Assembly: GCF_014287585.1 (NCBI RefSeq)
Contig: NZ_JACOOJ010000004.1
Location: 1-64,000 of the forward strand
Length of the DNA: 64,000 nt
From: Parabacteroides hominis
GTDB taxonomy: Bacteria; Bacteroidota; Bacteroidia; Bacteroidales; Tannerellaceae
Reading direction: 5' to 3'
Shown: positions 16,123-25,869 of the stretch, piece after piece
Numbering within the stretch: the first letter of the stretch is position 1
Layout: each line of letters opens with the position of its first letter
Program-made: the position numbers and the translations under genes
Notes under the pieces: generated by a model
Told to the model about the DNA's origin: nothing
Seen by the model: the letters and a program-made list of their open reading frames with translations, nothing else
The model's database searches: none

Positions 16123-18600
16123 TTATTCGAGTTCCACAACCGTAATGCCAGCACCTCCGAACTGGACATGTTCGTCATGATACTGGTGGACGCCTGGAAC
16201 GGTGTGCAGGTAATCGCGTATCAACTGGCGAAGTATGCCTGTCCCGGTTCCGTGCAGGATACGGATGCGGGCAGCACCTACCTGTATGGCATCGTCCACA
16301 AAGTAAGTAACGGCCTGTAAGGCTTCGTCTCCTCTCATTCCTCTGACATCTATCTCCTGCTTGAAGTTCAATTTCTTTTCATGCATATCGTCTGCTGTCT
16401 GGACGCTGACGAAAGTGCTTTTCTGGATCTCTTTCTTGATCTGGCCTTTGCTGACCTTCTCCAATTGTTCCAGCTTGACCGTACTCTTGATCATGCCGAA
16501 TGCCACGACTGCCTGCTTTCCCTGAACTTCCATAACGGTTCCGGCAGAGACCTGTCCTTTGAGGCGGACGTTGTCGCCAGCTTCTATGACGTCGCGGTTG
16601 AAGATTTGTTTGGAGGCCGGCGCGTTTTGTTTCTGCTTTTTACGTTCTTTGCGTTCCTGTAACTTTGCCATTTTGCGGGCGATCTTGTCGTCCTCTTCTT
16701 CGGCTGCTATCACAGATGCCTTGAATTCTTCCAGCGCTTTGCGGGCGAGCTTGGTCTGTTCCTTTTCCGCCTGTGCCTCTTTGATTTCGCGGATCGTGTT
16801 TTCGATCTTTGCGTTGGCTTCGGAAAGGATGCGCTGTGCTTCTTCCTTGGCGTTACGCATGATCTCTTTCCGTTGTTTGTTTACGGCTTCCAGGTCCTGC
16901 TCGTAGCGGGCGGTAATATCTTCCAACTTCTTTTCCTGTTGGCGGATATTCTGCCGCTTGCTTTCCCAATAGCGTTTGTCGCGAACGATATCCTGGAGGT
17001 ATTTATCCATGTTGATATAGTCGGAGCCGACATTGGCCGACGCATCGGCTATGACATCCTCCGGCAGGCCGATCTTCCGGGCGATCTCGACGGCAAAGGA
17101 ACTTCCCGGATTGCCGATCGACAGCTTAAAGAGCGGTTGCATCAGGTGTCGGTCATAGAGCATGGCGCCGTTGACGATCCCTTCCGTGTCTTCCGCGAAA
17201 TGCTTCAGGTTCTGGTAGTGAGTCGTGATAACGCCGTAGCTGTGATTCCGGTTGAAACGGTCCAGCAGGGCTTCGGCAATCGCACCGCCGATCTGGGGTT
17301 CCGTACCGCTTCCGAACTCATCGATTAGGATTAAAGTCTTGCTGTTGCAATTCTTGACGAAAAACTTCATGTTCGTCAGGTGTGAACTGTAGGTACTCAG
17401 GTCGTTTTCGATACTTTGTTCGTCTCCAATGTCGATAAACAGGTTTTCGAATAATCCCGTCTTCGAACTTTCATATACCGGGATCAACAGGCCGCATTGC
17501 AACATATATTGCAGCAAGCCGACCGTTTTCAGGCAAACGGATTTACCACCTGCATTCGGCCCGGAGATAATCAGCAGACGCTTTTTCTCTTCCAAGAGAA
17601 TATCCAGCGGGACGATCTGCTTGTTTTGTTTCTGTAACGAAAGGAAGAGCAGGGGATGTGCGGCGCGAATCCAGTCGATCTGCTGTTTGTCCTCAACAAC
17701 CGGCTTGATTCCGTTTATCTGCTCGGCAAACAACGCTTTGGCACGGATGAAGTCGATCTCGGCCAGGAACTCGTAGGACTGCAGGATGTCGGGTACTAAC
17801 GGACGGACGAAATTTGTAAATTCCGTCAGGATCTTCATGATCTCCCGGCGTTCGTCACCCTCCAGTTCACGGATGCGGTTGTTTGCCTCCACGACTACTT
17901 CCGGCTCGATGAAAACGGTCTTGCCGCTGGCCGATTCATCGTGCACGATCCCTTTGATCTTCCGTTTGAAAGCTGGAGCGACCGGGATCATCAGGCGCCC
18001 GTCGCGCATGGTGGGAGTAATATCCTTATCTACTACGCCTTCCGATTGTGCGGCACGTAATATTGATTGCAAGCTGCGGGAGATGCCGCTCATGGTGGCC
18101 GTGATCTCTTTTCGTATCTGCGCCAGGGCAGGAGAGGCATTGTCTTTCACCCGCCCGAACTTATCGAGGATCGCGTCGATCTTCCCGACCAGTTGCGGGA
18201 ATACCAGGATATCGCCGGCAAGAGCGGTCAATGCCGGATATTTGATATCTTCTCCCTCTTCCAGGGAAGGGCGGAAGAAACGGATAATATCGTTGATTGT
18301 CTGGAGCGAACGTTTCAGGTCGAATAGCTCTTTTTCATCCAGCCAGGTTCCTTCGGGGCGTATCCGCTTCAACGAATAACGCACATCGAAAAAATAACTG
18401 GCGGGAAATTCGTCTTCTCCATGCAGGATGCGGACAAACTCATCGGTCTGTTCCAGACGTTGGGTTACGGTTTGATAATTGCCAGAGAACTCCATCTCTG
18501 CTACCCGCTCTTCTCCGAGCGGGCTTAAACATTTTTCTGAAATTAAACGGCGGACTTTATCGAAGCCCGTTTTCTGTTCGAAATTTTGCGGGTATATCAC
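16123..18600 (-). CDS. mutS2: MutS2 endonuclease/ATPase with Smr domain
   Basis: 825 residues. The N-terminal core/lever region of MutS2 is followed by the ATPase with Walker A GPNAGGKS near residue 345 and Walker B LILIDEFGSGTEP near 417. A long coiled coil rich in Glu/Lys/Arg follows (about 510-650), then a basic linker, and a C-terminal Smr nuclease-like domain with DVRGMR and LHGTGTGILR. MutS2 proteins act on branched DNA or collided ribosomes rather than in classical mismatch repair. The gene starts 15 nt after the upstream PDZ gene, so the two are probably cotranscribed. Confidence 0.95.
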   Translation of the reverse strand: MIYPQNFEQKTGFDKVRRLISEKCLSPLGEERVAEMEFSGNYQTVTQRLEQTDEFVRILHGEDEFPASYFFDVRYSLKRIRPEGTWLDEKELFDLKRSLQTINDIIRFFRPSLEEGEDIKYPALTALAGDILVFPQLVGKIDAILDKFGRVKDNASPALAQIRKEITATMSGISRSLQSILRAAQSEGVVDKDITPTMRDGRLMIPVAPAFKRKIKGIVHDESASGKTVFIEPEVVVEANNRIRELEGDERREIMKILTEFTNFVRPLVPDILQSYEFLAEIDFIRAKALFAEQINGIKPVVEDKQQIDWIRAAHPLLFLSLQKQNKQIVPLDILLEEKKRLLIISGPNAGGKSVCLKTVGLLQYMLQCGLLIPVYESSKTGLFENLFIDIGDEQSIENDLSTYSSHLTNMKFFVKNCNSKTLILIDEFGSGTEPQIGGAIAEALLDRFNRNHSYGVITTHYQNLKHFAEDTEGIVNGAMLYDRHLMQPLFKLSIGNPGSSFAVEIARKIGLPEDVIADASANVGSDYINMDKYLQDIVRDKRYWESKRQNIRQQEKKLEDITARYEQDLEAVNKQRKEIMRNAKEEAQRILSEANAKIENTIREIKEAQAEKEQTKLARKALEEFKASVIAAEEEDDKIARKMAKLQERKERKKQKQNAPASKQIFNRDVIEAGDNVRLKGQVSAGTVMEVQGKQAVVAFGMIKSTVKLEQLEKVSKGQIKKEIQKSTFVSVQTADDMHEKKLNFKQEIDVRGMRGDEALQAVTYFVDDAIQVGAARIRILHGTGTGILRQLIRDYLHTVPGVHQYHDEHVQFGGAGITVVELE

Positions 18601-18615
18601 TTTCTTGTAGATGCT

Positions 18616-20034
18616 TTATTTTACTTCGACCGTCACAGACCGGCGAATGGTCGGACGGACGATGATTTCCATTTTGTTCTTACCCCTTTTGATATCGAAC
18701 GTACAGGCATTGTTTCCGGACGGGTTGATATACGGGGCGTAATAATATAAATATGAGTAGGCTGCTTTATTTCCGGATTTCTGGATCGCATCGGCTACCT
18801 GCGGGTATTTGAATGTATCCCAGAACATACAACGTTTGAAACCGTTGACATCCGTAAACCGGGTTTTCGGATCGCGGTATTTCATCGTGTTGGTAATAAA
18901 TCCTTTGTAAGCCGCGGAGAACTCTTCTGCCGTGTGATTCATTTTTTTGTCGTTGATTTTCTCTACAATATCACGTGGGCGTAGGCCGGCTGCATAGGCA
19001 GGCGAGTTTTTATCGACGTCGGCTACCTGTTCCATACGGTCGATATCGTAACTCAGCCCCGTATAGTTGTAGGTTTTCTGATTGACTTTGAACGGCACGT
19101 TACGCTGATATTTGACGTACGGATATTGCATGCACATCAACGGCGCATGGATACGGGCATATTCATCTAAGCGGTATGAGTCTTCCAACAGTTCGTTTGC
19201 TTCGCATTCCCACAAGATGCGGCCCGGTACGTCACGCTGGTCGATCAGGCGGAAACCGAACTGGAGCAGGTACTCCGCTTCCGCTTCTGCAGACATCGAG
19301 TTCAGGAACGGGAATGTCTCCATTTTGCTGTGATTGAAGTTGTAGCGATAGATTGGCTCTTTTTCGACCAGGATCTTGTTCGCTCCTTTATAGTTCGGAT
19401 TCTTATCGAAGAAATAGAAGGTCTGTACTATGATGTCGGGACGGTCTGTGTCGACTGTCATTCCTTTCTTGGTCAACTCCTTTTCGATGCTTTCGTTGAT
19501 GGCCGTTTCCAGTTTGCTGTTATTTTCGTCTATGGCAGAGAAGGCGAAAGTTTTGAACTTTCCGAAATCTACAGGATCGGCTGTTACGGTAGTCTTGAAC
19601 GGACAGACAAATTCCCGTTCGCTGGTCGTTTCGAGGCTGTACATCGAAAAAGCGGTGGCCAGTTGTTCTTCGGTAATCGCATTCCCTTTTTTGCATTCTT
19701 TTTTGACAAGCACCTGCTTAGCCGGGGTTGCCAGATTGCCGATCGTCAGCAATACCTCGTTTTTTCCGGCGGGATTCAACATTTCACCGATCTCTTCCGG
19801 GGAAATATCTGTCGTTTGCACACCATCGATAGCGATGATGATATCGCTTGTTTTAACACCTGCAAGCTCTGCCGGCGAGTAAGGGATGACACTGGTAATA
19901 ACCGGTTTGCCTTTTCCCCAGTGGTCGCTTTGACTAATATCGTATGTAATTCCTAATCGGCAGATATTCCGGTTTTGGGCAAAACCGGTAAGAAATGCAA
20001 ATAGCAGTAAAACTGACAAAATCGCTCTCTTCAT
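18616..20034 (-). CDS. Exported two-PDZ-domain protein with DUF4136-like middle
   Basis: 472 residues with a cleavable signal peptide (…LTGFAQN). PDZ domain 1 covers about residues 30-105 (VIPYSPAELAGVKTSDIIIAIDG). A middle region with PVDFGKFKTFAF … ESIEKELTKKGMTVDTDRPDI matches the DUF4136 pattern. PDZ domain 2 follows near 320-380 (VDKNSPAYAAGLRPRDIVEKIN). No protease catalytic residues are seen, so it is probably a periplasmic binding or scaffold protein. It precedes mutS2 and is divergent from grpE, with two -7 boxes and a palindrome between them. Confidence 0.8.
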   Translation of the reverse strand: MKRAILSVLLLFAFLTGFAQNRNICRLGITYDISQSDHWGKGKPVITSVIPYSPAELAGVKTSDIIIAIDGVQTTDISPEEIGEMLNPAGKNEVLLTIGNLATPAKQVLVKKECKKGNAITEEQLATAFSMYSLETTSEREFVCPFKTTVTADPVDFGKFKTFAFSAIDENNSKLETAINESIEKELTKKGMTVDTDRPDIIVQTFYFFDKNPNYKGANKILVEKEPIYRYNFNHSKMETFPFLNSMSAEAEAEYLLQFGFRLIDQRDVPGRILWECEANELLEDSYRLDEYARIHAPLMCMQYPYVKYQRNVPFKVNQKTYNYTGLSYDIDRMEQVADVDKNSPAYAAGLRPRDIVEKINDKKMNHTAEEFSAAYKGFITNTMKYRDPKTRFTDVNGFKRCMFWDTFKYPQVADAIQKSGNKAAYSYLYYYAPYINPSGNNACTFDIKRGKNKMEIIVRPTIRRSVTVEVK

Positions 20035-20101
20035 AATTAATTCCTTATTGTTTTATTAATCTTATATTTTGTACTATGACAATAAATCATCTTTTACTAC
20101 A

Positions 20102-20109
20102 CAAAGGTA
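20102..20109 (-). promoter_or_regulatory. -7 box (TACCTTTG) of the PDZ-mutS2 operon
   Basis: Minus-strand full match to TAnnTTTG, 67 nt before the ATG at 20034. Confidence 0.5.
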
Positions 20110-20120
20110 AAGATATTTTC

Positions 20121-20133
20121 GTTCTGTAAGAAC
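20121..20133. promoter_or_regulatory. Palindrome between the divergent grpE and PDZ promoters
   Basis: GTTCT-GTA-AGAAC, perfect 5-bp arms, lies between the two divergent -7 boxes, near the -33 position of the grpE promoter. A possible operator; no assigned regulator. Confidence 0.35.
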
Positions 20134-20142
20134 AGTTGGCAG

Positions 20143-20150
20143 TATATTTG
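20143..20150 (+). promoter_or_regulatory. -7 box (TATATTTG) of grpE-dnaJ
   Basis: Full match to TAnnTTTG, leaving a 5' leader of about 110 nt before the grpE start. Confidence 0.5.
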
Positions 20151-20265
20151 ATGTTATATTGGTGATTGATATCGACAAGAATAGTGCCGACAGACAGGCC
20201 GTATGACCGATATTAGTATGATATCTTATTGACAATTAGATAGTAATGAAAATATATAATTGATT

Positions 20266-20868
20266 ATGAACAAGATGAATTTTAATAGTAAGAAGGAAAC
20301 TGCTGACAAAAAAGAACGCCAGGGTGCTGATGAAGCGACAAAATTGCAGAACGAACAAGTAAATGCGGCAGAAGAAAATGCCGCATCTGACAATGTGACG
20401 GATGAAGGTTCGGAACAGAAGGAGCTGGAAGAACTTAAGAAGAAGTATGACGAACTGAACGATTCCCACCTGCGCCTGATGGCCGAGTTCGACAACTACC
20501 GTAAACGTACATTGCGCGAAAAGTCCGAACTGATCAAGAACGGTGGCGAAAGTGCTTTGACCCACCTGCTCCCTGTCGTCGATGACTTCGAACGCGCTTT
20601 GCAGAATATCCGTTCGGCTGAAGATATAAAGGCCGTTACGGAGGGAGTGGAACTTATCTATTCGAAATTCATGTCTTACCTGTCTCATCAGAATGTAAAA
20701 CCGATCGAAACTGTCGGCGAACCGTTTGATGCTGAAACGTCTGAAGCCGTCGCCATGATTCCCGCACCGGAACCCGATATGAAGGGCAAGGTTCTGGATT
20801 GTGTACAGACCGGTTATTCTTTGAACGATAAGGTGATTCGCCACGCTAAAGTCGTGGTTGGCGAATAA
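20266..20868 (+). CDS. grpE: Nucleotide exchange factor GrpE
   Basis: About 200 residues from the ATG at 20266; an in-frame TTG at 20260 is a less likely start. A charged, disordered N-terminal region is followed by a long dimerisation coiled coil (QKELEELKKKYDELND…). The GrpE core carries LMAEFDNYRKRT, LLPVVDDFERAL and the C-terminal beta domain AVAMIPAPEPDMKGKVLDCVQTGYSLNDKVIRHAKVVV. It exchanges ADP for ATP on DnaK. dnaJ follows after 42 nt; dnaK itself is not in the window. Confidence 0.96.
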   Translation: MNKMNFNSKKETADKKERQGADEATKLQNEQVNAAEENAASDNVTDEGSEQKELEELKKKYDELNDSHLRLMAEFDNYRKRTLREKSELIKNGGESALTHLLPVVDDFERALQNIRSAEDIKAVTEGVELIYSKFMSYLSHQNVKPIETVGEPFDAETSEAVAMIPAPEPDMKGKVLDCVQTGYSLNDKVIRHAKVVVGE

Positions 20869-20910
20869 TACGACAGGATAATGAGCAAATAACAACAGAC
20901 AGATACGAAG

Positions 20911-22068
20911 ATGGCTAAAAGAGATTATTACGAAGTGCTGGGCGTCGAGAAGACCGCCTCGGTAGAAGAAATAAAGAAAGCTTACCGTAAGAAGGCGATT
21001 CAGTTCCACCCTGACAAGAATCCGGGTGACAAGCAGGCTGAAGAGAACTTTAAGGAAGCTGCTGAAGCGTACGACGTGCTGAGCGATCCTCAGAAGCGTC
21101 AGCGTTATGATCAGTTCGGTCATGCCGGAGTGGGAGGTGCTTCACAGGGTGGTGGCTTTGGCGGAGGAATGTCTATGGACGATATTTTCTCCCAGTTTGG
21201 AGACATCTTTGGCGGACATTTCGGTGGTTTTGGCGGGTTTAGCGGTTTTGGCGGCGGTTCACGTGGCGGTCGCCGGGTAAATCGTGGTTCGGATTTGCGT
21301 GTGAAAGTAAAATTGAACCTGAAAGAGATCGCTACCGGAGTCGAGAAGAAGATTAAGGTTAAGAAATATGTGACCTGTTCCAAATGCCACGGCAGCGGGG
21401 CGGAGGACGATCACAGTTCCAAGACTTGTGAAACTTGTCACGGCAGCGGTGTAGTCACCCGTATCGCCAATACGATTTTAGGACAGATGCAGACACAGAC
21501 AACCTGTCCGACCTGTGGCGGTGAAGGAAAGATTATCACCAAGAAATGTAGCGAGTGTAACGGTGAAGGAATTGTGCGTGACGACGAAGTGATCACGATC
21601 AATATTCCGGCCGGTGTGGCAGAAGGCATGCAGCTTTCCATGAGTGGAAAGGGGAATGCGGCCCGTCATGGAGGCATTAACGGTGATTTGCTGATCCTGG
21701 TCGAAGAAGAACCGCATCCGGAACTGATACGTGACGAGAACGACATTCTGTATAACCTGCTGCTGAGTGTGCCTCAGGCGGCTTTGGGCGGCACGGTTGA
21801 AGTTCCGACCATCGACGGTAAGGCTAAAGTCAAGATCGAGCCGGGGACCCAGCCGGGTAAAGTGCTACGTTTGCGGAACAAAGGACTGCCGTCTATCAAT
21901 AGCTATGGAACGGGAGACCTGCTTGTAAACGTAAGCGTATATATTCCGGAAACGTTGTCCGCGTCAGAGAAGGATATCATGAACGGTCTGGAAAACTCTC
22001 CTAATTTCCAACCGAAGAAATCTGTTAAGGAGAAGATTTTCGATAAGTTCAGACATATGTTCGATTAA
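20911..22068 (+). CDS. dnaJ: Chaperone DnaJ
   Basis: 385 residues with the complete type I layout. The J domain has the HPD triad (FHPDKNPGD near residue 32). A Gly/Phe-rich linker follows (about 75-125). Four zinc-binding CxxCxGxG motifs are [24 protein letters not shown] and CSECNGEG. The C-terminal substrate domains end in [21 protein letters not shown]. It delivers unfolded clients to DnaK and stimulates its ATPase. It is cotranscribed with grpE and ends in a strong terminator. Confidence 0.97.
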   Translation: MAKRDYYEVLGVEKTASVEEIKKAYRKKAIQFHPDKNPGDKQAEENFKEAAEAYDVLSDPQKRQRYDQFGHAGVGGASQGGGFGGGMSMDDIFSQFGDIFGGHFGGFGGFSGFGGGSRGGRRVNRGSDLRVKVKLNLKEIATGVEKKIKVKKYVTCSKCHGSGAEDDHSSKTCETCHGSGVVTRIANTILGQMQTQTTCPTCGGEGKIITKKCSECNGEGIVRDDEVITINIPAGVAEGMQLSMSGKGNAARHGGINGDLLILVEEEPHPELIRDENDILYNLLLSVPQAALGGTVEVPTIDGKAKVKIEPGTQPGKVLRLRNKGLPSINSYGTGDLLVNVSVYIPETLSASEKDIMNGLENSPNFQPKKSVKEKIFDKFRHMFD

Positions 22069-22089
22069 CATTCTGTGGCGTTTGGAAAT

Positions 22090-22130
22090 AAAAAAGGCTG
22101 TGTCAAGGATTGCGACACAGCCCTTTTTAT
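22090..22130. terminator. Bidirectional terminator between dnaJ and the convergent flavodoxin gene
   Basis: AAAAAGGGCTGTGTC-like stem: GGCTGTGTC / GACACAGCC flanked by A5 on the left and CTTTTT on the right, so it can work in both directions. Confidence 0.85.
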
Positions 22131-22221
22131 TTCCGCCATACGGATTAGCTTCCGGTCGTAAGTGGAAAAGGCCTTGTTTCAAAACACCGGTGTTTTATGC
22201 CAGGACTGTCACTGCAATCGC

Positions 22222-22761
22222 TTAAACTTGCTTTCCCATTTGATAGGCTTCTTCCATGGCAGGTTTACCGTTGATCTCTCCTTTGTGCCAAACGCCTAAT
22301 CCGAACACGGTTCCTTTTATTACGGGATTTTCCAGACAGTCCAGGAATCCCTGGAAAGTGTCGATCGTGCGGAGCATTTTTTCCCGGTCGTCTTCGGCTG
22401 CCGTTACGATGAAATAAAATTCCTTGCCGTTCATCTCCGTGTATCTTCCGCAACAACGGTCTATCAGTGTTTTCATTTGGGCGCTCATCGTGTAGAAATA
22501 GACAGGGGTGCCCATTACGATTAAATCGGCATTCACCATTTTTTCGATGATCTCTGCCGCGTCGTCTTTTTGAGGGCACGGTTTCTGGTACAGGCTGCAT
22601 GTGCTGCATCCCGTACAGTAATGGATTGTTTTGTCTCTCAGGAAAATCTTTTCCACTTCATGATTACTTTCTATCGCACCACGCATAAATTCGTCACAGA
22701 GTGTGTCTGAGTTGCCGCCGCGCCGGGGACTGGATGATAAGATCAATACTTTTTTTGCCAT
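22222..22761 (-). CDS. Flavodoxin-like NAD(P)H-dependent FMN oxidoreductase
   Basis: 179 residues, flavodoxin fold. The FMN phosphate loop is SSSPRRGGNSDTL (residues 9-21), and MGTPVYFYTMSAQMKTLIDR near 83-102 is the classic flavin-contacting segment of NADPH-dependent FMN reductase/iron-sulfur flavoprotein relatives. A CTGCSTCSLYQKPC cluster near residue 49 could bind an iron-sulfur centre, as in iron-sulfur flavoproteins. The physiological substrate is unknown. A TAACTTTG -7 box lies at 22813-22820. Confidence 0.85.
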   Translation of the reverse strand: MAKKVLILSSSPRRGGNSDTLCDEFMRGAIESNHEVEKIFLRDKTIHYCTGCSTCSLYQKPCPQKDDAAEIIEKMVNADLIVMGTPVYFYTMSAQMKTLIDRCCGRYTEMNGKEFYFIVTAAEDDREKMLRTIDTFQGFLDCLENPVIKGTVFGLGVWHKGEINGKPAMEEAYQMGKQV

Positions 22762-22812
22762 ACTTGTATATTAGTTTAAATCGCTATTAAAAATGTTCCG
22801 GAGGAACGGATA

Positions 22813-22820
22813 CAAAGTTA
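22813..22820 (-). promoter_or_regulatory. -7 box (TAACTTTG) of the flavodoxin-like gene
   Basis: Minus-strand match to TAnnTTTG, 51 nt before the ATG at 22761; no clear -33 element. Confidence 0.4.
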
Positions 22821-22927
22821 CTGTGACGGGCTGGTTAGAATTGTATATGAATTACAGGGATAAATACCATTTTTACAGGATAAGGAGACGTATATCCCAA
22901 TTCCCGGTCAACCAATGAAAATCTGAA

Positions 22928-23656
22928 TTAGAACAGGAAACCGAGTGAAAAGCTCATTATGTTTGTCCGTTTTTCAATGCTGAGAGCTCCTTTTTGGTTG
23001 GCTTCGGTCTTACCTATCTCTCGGAAATCGGAAGCAACCTCATTCAAGCCGAATTCATAGCTGAAGTCAAGAAACAGGCGCCAGATACTGACTCCCAGTC
23101 CGGCGGCTATGCTGATCCCGAAAGGCGTGTTGTCATCTTCAAACTCTCGGGGCCTGTCCGTCATATCCGTGCTGTAGCGCGTCTTGTAATTGTATTTGAT
23201 ATTGGGACCGAACATCATGCTTAACGCATAGGGACCTTCTTTCACCAGATAATAACCGACCATCACCGGTACTTCGAGTGTGGCGGACTTATAGGTAATC
23301 CGGTTCTTGCCGATAGGCACTTGGGCGTTTGTTCCGCCAGGCAGGCTACTTTCCATCTGTGGTATGTTGAAACGTATGTCGCCTTCCGTATATTGCCACG
23401 CCAAACTGGGTTGAATATAGAAACGATCGATATTGACCCGCGCAAACGCGGCTGCCTGATAACCTACCTTATATTGTAGGCGTATATCTTCCATTTCCTG
23501 ATTGTCTATCGTCAACGATTTGACAATTGGGAATGCGGCATTGACTCCGACTTTTCCTCCCCAGTTGAATGTCTTGTCTTCGATCTTGATAAACTTCTGG
23601 GCATCCGCAGGGAAACAGAATGGAAGAATCAGCAATATAAGGTAAATTTTCTTCAT
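22928..23656 (-). CDS. Outer-membrane beta-barrel protein (PorT-like)
   Basis: 242 residues with a signal peptide ending PADAQ. Alternating hydrophobic strands with aromatic girdle residues (VGYQAAAFARVNIDRFYIQPSLAWQY, LGVSIWRLFLDFSYEFGLNEV) and a terminal FSLGFLF indicate an eight-strand barrel of the PorT/OmpW-like type common in Bacteroidetes. Ligand unknown. It starts two bases after the flavin reductase stop and is the last gene of a minus-strand cluster with pyrBI. Confidence 0.75.
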   Translation of the reverse strand: MKKIYLILLILPFCFPADAQKFIKIEDKTFNWGGKVGVNAAFPIVKSLTIDNQEMEDIRLQYKVGYQAAAFARVNIDRFYIQPSLAWQYTEGDIRFNIPQMESSLPGGTNAQVPIGKNRITYKSATLEVPVMVGYYLVKEGPYALSMMFGPNIKYNYKTRYSTDMTDRPREFEDDNTPFGISIAAGLGVSIWRLFLDFSYEFGLNEVASDFREIGKTEANQKGALSIEKRTNIMSFSLGFLF

Positions 23657-23658
23657 GA

Positions 23659-24225
23659 CTATTTTTTCTTTCTGACCGACCAGCCGAACTTACCGACAAA
23701 GTCGCCCAATCCATAATATTTGCCATGAGAATAAGCCAGCAGGTCGGCACGCTGCATATCGAACGCTCCCGTTTCCGGATCCAGATATCTGTCGTCGGCC
23801 TGTACGTTCACCACGTCGGCGATAAACATATCATGGCTACCTAATGCCATTACTTCTTTTACCCGGCATTCGATACAGAGCGGGCACTCTTCGATGATCG
23901 GGGCGCTTACGACCGAGGCTTTTCCCGGCGTCAACTTCATCTCCTCAAACTTGGCATGATCTTTTCCCGAGTTGACACCGCACCAGTCGGTTGCATACGC
24001 CAGCTCGCGGGTTGTCAGGTTAATCACAAATTCCATATTCTTTTTCAGGATCGGATAGGAGTGGCGCTCCGGACGGACAGATATATAACACATCGGTGGA
24101 TTGGTACAGACCGTACCCACCCACGCGACAGTTATAATATTGTATTCCGAAGGCTCAGAGCCGCAACTAACCATTACCGCAGGCAGCGGATAGATCATCG
24201 TACCGGGCTTCCAGTCATGCTTCAT
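23659..24225 (-). CDS. Flavin reductase family protein (FMN-binding split barrel)
   Basis: 188 residues. PLPAVMVSCGSEPSEYNIITVAWVGTVCTNPP at the start and YPILKKNMEFVINLTTRELAYATDWCG in the middle are typical of the flavoredoxin/FlaRed split-barrel family, which binds FMN non-covalently. It probably supplies reduced flavin or acts as a small flavin reductase. It lies 6 nt after pyrI and 2 nt before the barrel gene, so it is likely cotranscribed although metabolically unrelated. Confidence 0.85.
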   Translation of the reverse strand: MKHDWKPGTMIYPLPAVMVSCGSEPSEYNIITVAWVGTVCTNPPMCYISVRPERHSYPILKKNMEFVINLTTRELAYATDWCGVNSGKDHAKFEEMKLTPGKASVVSAPIIEECPLCIECRVKEVMALGSHDMFIADVVNVQADDRYLDPETGAFDMQRADLLAYSHGKYYGLGDFVGKFGWSVRKKK

Positions 24226-24231
24226 ATCGGA

Positions 24232-24696
24232 TTATTTAACGATAATGTCTTCTTTATTGATCTTGCGTTCGCAATAATGGCATCTGATCGTACCCTTCTC
24301 TTTGTCGATTACATCGAAACGGGTCGGCATAGGTTCATTATTGGTGATGCATTTCGGATTGTTGCATTTTACGAGCCCTACCAGTTCGTCCGGTAAGGTA
24401 ACGGTCTTTTTCTCCACCACTTCGTAATCGCGGATAATGTTCAGGATCACGTTTGGGGCGATCAAGGCGATCCGGTTGATCTCTTCGTCACAGAAGAACT
24501 TGTCGGAGATCTTGATCACACCTTTGCAGCTCATTTTATTACTGTGAAAATTGTTACCGATCGTAATCGTATTATTCATGTTCTCCAGCCCCAGTAATTT
24601 GGCTACTTTAAACAACTGGCTGGGGGGGATATGATCGATGGCAGTACCATTTTCTAAAGCGGCGACTTGCAATTCTTTTTTCTTTTCTGCTGACAT
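24232..24696 (-). CDS. pyrI: Aspartate carbamoyltransferase regulatory subunit
   Basis: 154 residues. The N-terminal allosteric domain starts [29 protein letters not shown], with the nucleotide-binding lysines of the [22 protein letters not shown] region. The C-terminal zinc domain has the four ligand cysteines in CNNPKC and CHYC. It conveys CTP/ATP control to PyrB in pyrimidine synthesis. The gene follows pyrB by 55 nt on the same strand. Confidence 0.97.
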   Translation of the reverse strand: MSAEKKKELQVAALENGTAIDHIPPSQLFKVAKLLGLENMNNTITIGNNFHSNKMSCKGVIKISDKFFCDEEINRIALIAPNVILNIIRDYEVVEKKTVTLPDELVGLVKCNNPKCITNNEPMPTRFDVIDKEKGTIRCHYCERKINKEDIIVK

Positions 24697-24751
24697 AGCT
24701 TTATTAATTGAAATTTGATGATTATAAATTGAAAATTAAGAAACAGGATTC

Positions 24752-25672
24752 TTAATCTTCAACGGAAATACCCAATACTTCGCAGATAATGGCTTGACGG
24801 GCGAACAGTCCGTTACGTGCCTGCTGGATATAGTAGGCTTTCGGATTATCGTCCACATCATAAGCGATTTCGTTCACGCGAGGCAGCGGATGCAGGATGC
24901 GCAGGTTCTCGCGGCTGTTTTTCAGCATGTCATTCTTCAGGATATACACATTCTTTACACGTTCGTATTCTTCCAGGTCGGTGAAACGTTCGCGTTGTAC
25001 ACGGGTCATATACAGAATATCCGTCTGGTTGATGATGTCTTCCGTAAATTCGGTATATTCGTTGTATTTGATGCCATGTTTGTCGCAGAAGTTCTTCTGT
25101 TCGTCCGGCATGCGGAGTTCGTTCGGTGCGACGAAGTTGAATGTCGGGTTGAAATGAGACATGCCTACGATTAACGAATGCACGGTACGTCCGTATTTCA
25201 GGTCGCCTACCATCGTGATGTTGAGGTCGGTCAGCTTGCCTTGTGTCTTTTGGATGGAATAGAGGTCCAGCATGGTTTGGGAAGGATGCTGGTTTGCTCC
25301 GTCGCCGGCATTGATGATAGGCACGTCCGTGATCTCCGAAGCATAGCGGGCAGCACCTTCCAGATGGTGGCGCATAATGATAAGATCGACGTAGTTGCTT
25401 ACCATCAGGATGGTATCTTTCAGTGTTTCGCCTTTGGAGGAACTGGTCGTTGAAGCGTCGGAGAAACCGATCACACGACCACCCAATCGGTTCACCGCAG
25501 TCTCAAAGCTCAGGCGTGTGCGGGTGGAAGGTTCGAAGAACAAGGTCGCTGCAACTTTGCCTTCCAGCACTTTACGGTTCGGATTTGCTTCAAACTTCCT
25601 GGCGTTATCCAGAATACGAAGAATGTCCTCTTTGGAACATTGATCGATAGAAACTAAACTTTTACTTTTCAT
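24752..25672 (-). CDS. pyrB: Aspartate carbamoyltransferase catalytic subunit
   Basis: 306 residues. It catalyses carbamoyl phosphate + aspartate to carbamoyl aspartate, the first committed step of pyrimidine synthesis. The carbamoyl-phosphate motif [11 protein letters not shown] is near residue 50, the second active-site loop [11 protein letters not shown] near 78, HPSQ near 133 and HPLPRVNEI near 265. Length is normal. It forms an operon with pyrI; a TACTTTTG -7 box lies 28 nt upstream. Confidence 0.98.
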   Translation of the reverse strand: MKSKSLVSIDQCSKEDILRILDNARKFEANPNRKVLEGKVAATLFFEPSTRTRLSFETAVNRLGGRVIGFSDASTTSSSKGETLKDTILMVSNYVDLIIMRHHLEGAARYASEITDVPIINAGDGANQHPSQTMLDLYSIQKTQGKLTDLNITMVGDLKYGRTVHSLIVGMSHFNPTFNFVAPNELRMPDEQKNFCDKHGIKYNEYTEFTEDIINQTDILYMTRVQRERFTDLEEYERVKNVYILKNDMLKNSRENLRILHPLPRVNEIAYDVDDNPKAYYIQQARNGLFARQAIICEVLGISVED

Positions 25673-25699
25673 TGTTGTGTATATTCTGTCTTATGCCTA

Positions 25700-25707
25700 C
25701 AAAAGTA
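25700..25707 (-). promoter_or_regulatory. -7 box (TACTTTTG) of pyrBI
   Basis: Minus-strand match to TAnnTTTG, 27 nt before the pyrB ATG. Confidence 0.5.
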
Positions 25708-25754
25708 TAAAAAAATGCATAGACAATATCATGGCTCCGGTTATTTTTCACTTG

Positions 25755-25806
25755 ATAAAAAAGGACCTGTTTCGTCAAAGTTGGTATACTTTTCTGAAAC
25801 AGGTCC
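25755..25806 (-). terminator. Terminator of the RND efflux operon
   Basis: Minus-strand stem GGACCTGTTTC / GAAACAGGTCC, 11-bp perfect arms (25806-25796 and 25773-25763) with a 22-nt loop, then TTTTTTATC. It lies 64 nt after the last efflux gene. Confidence 0.85.
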
Positions 25807-25869
25807 TATGAAATAGGTAAAAGGTCCGGTTTAAAAGGTTTTTGGCTTTTATGGATAAAAAATGTTTTC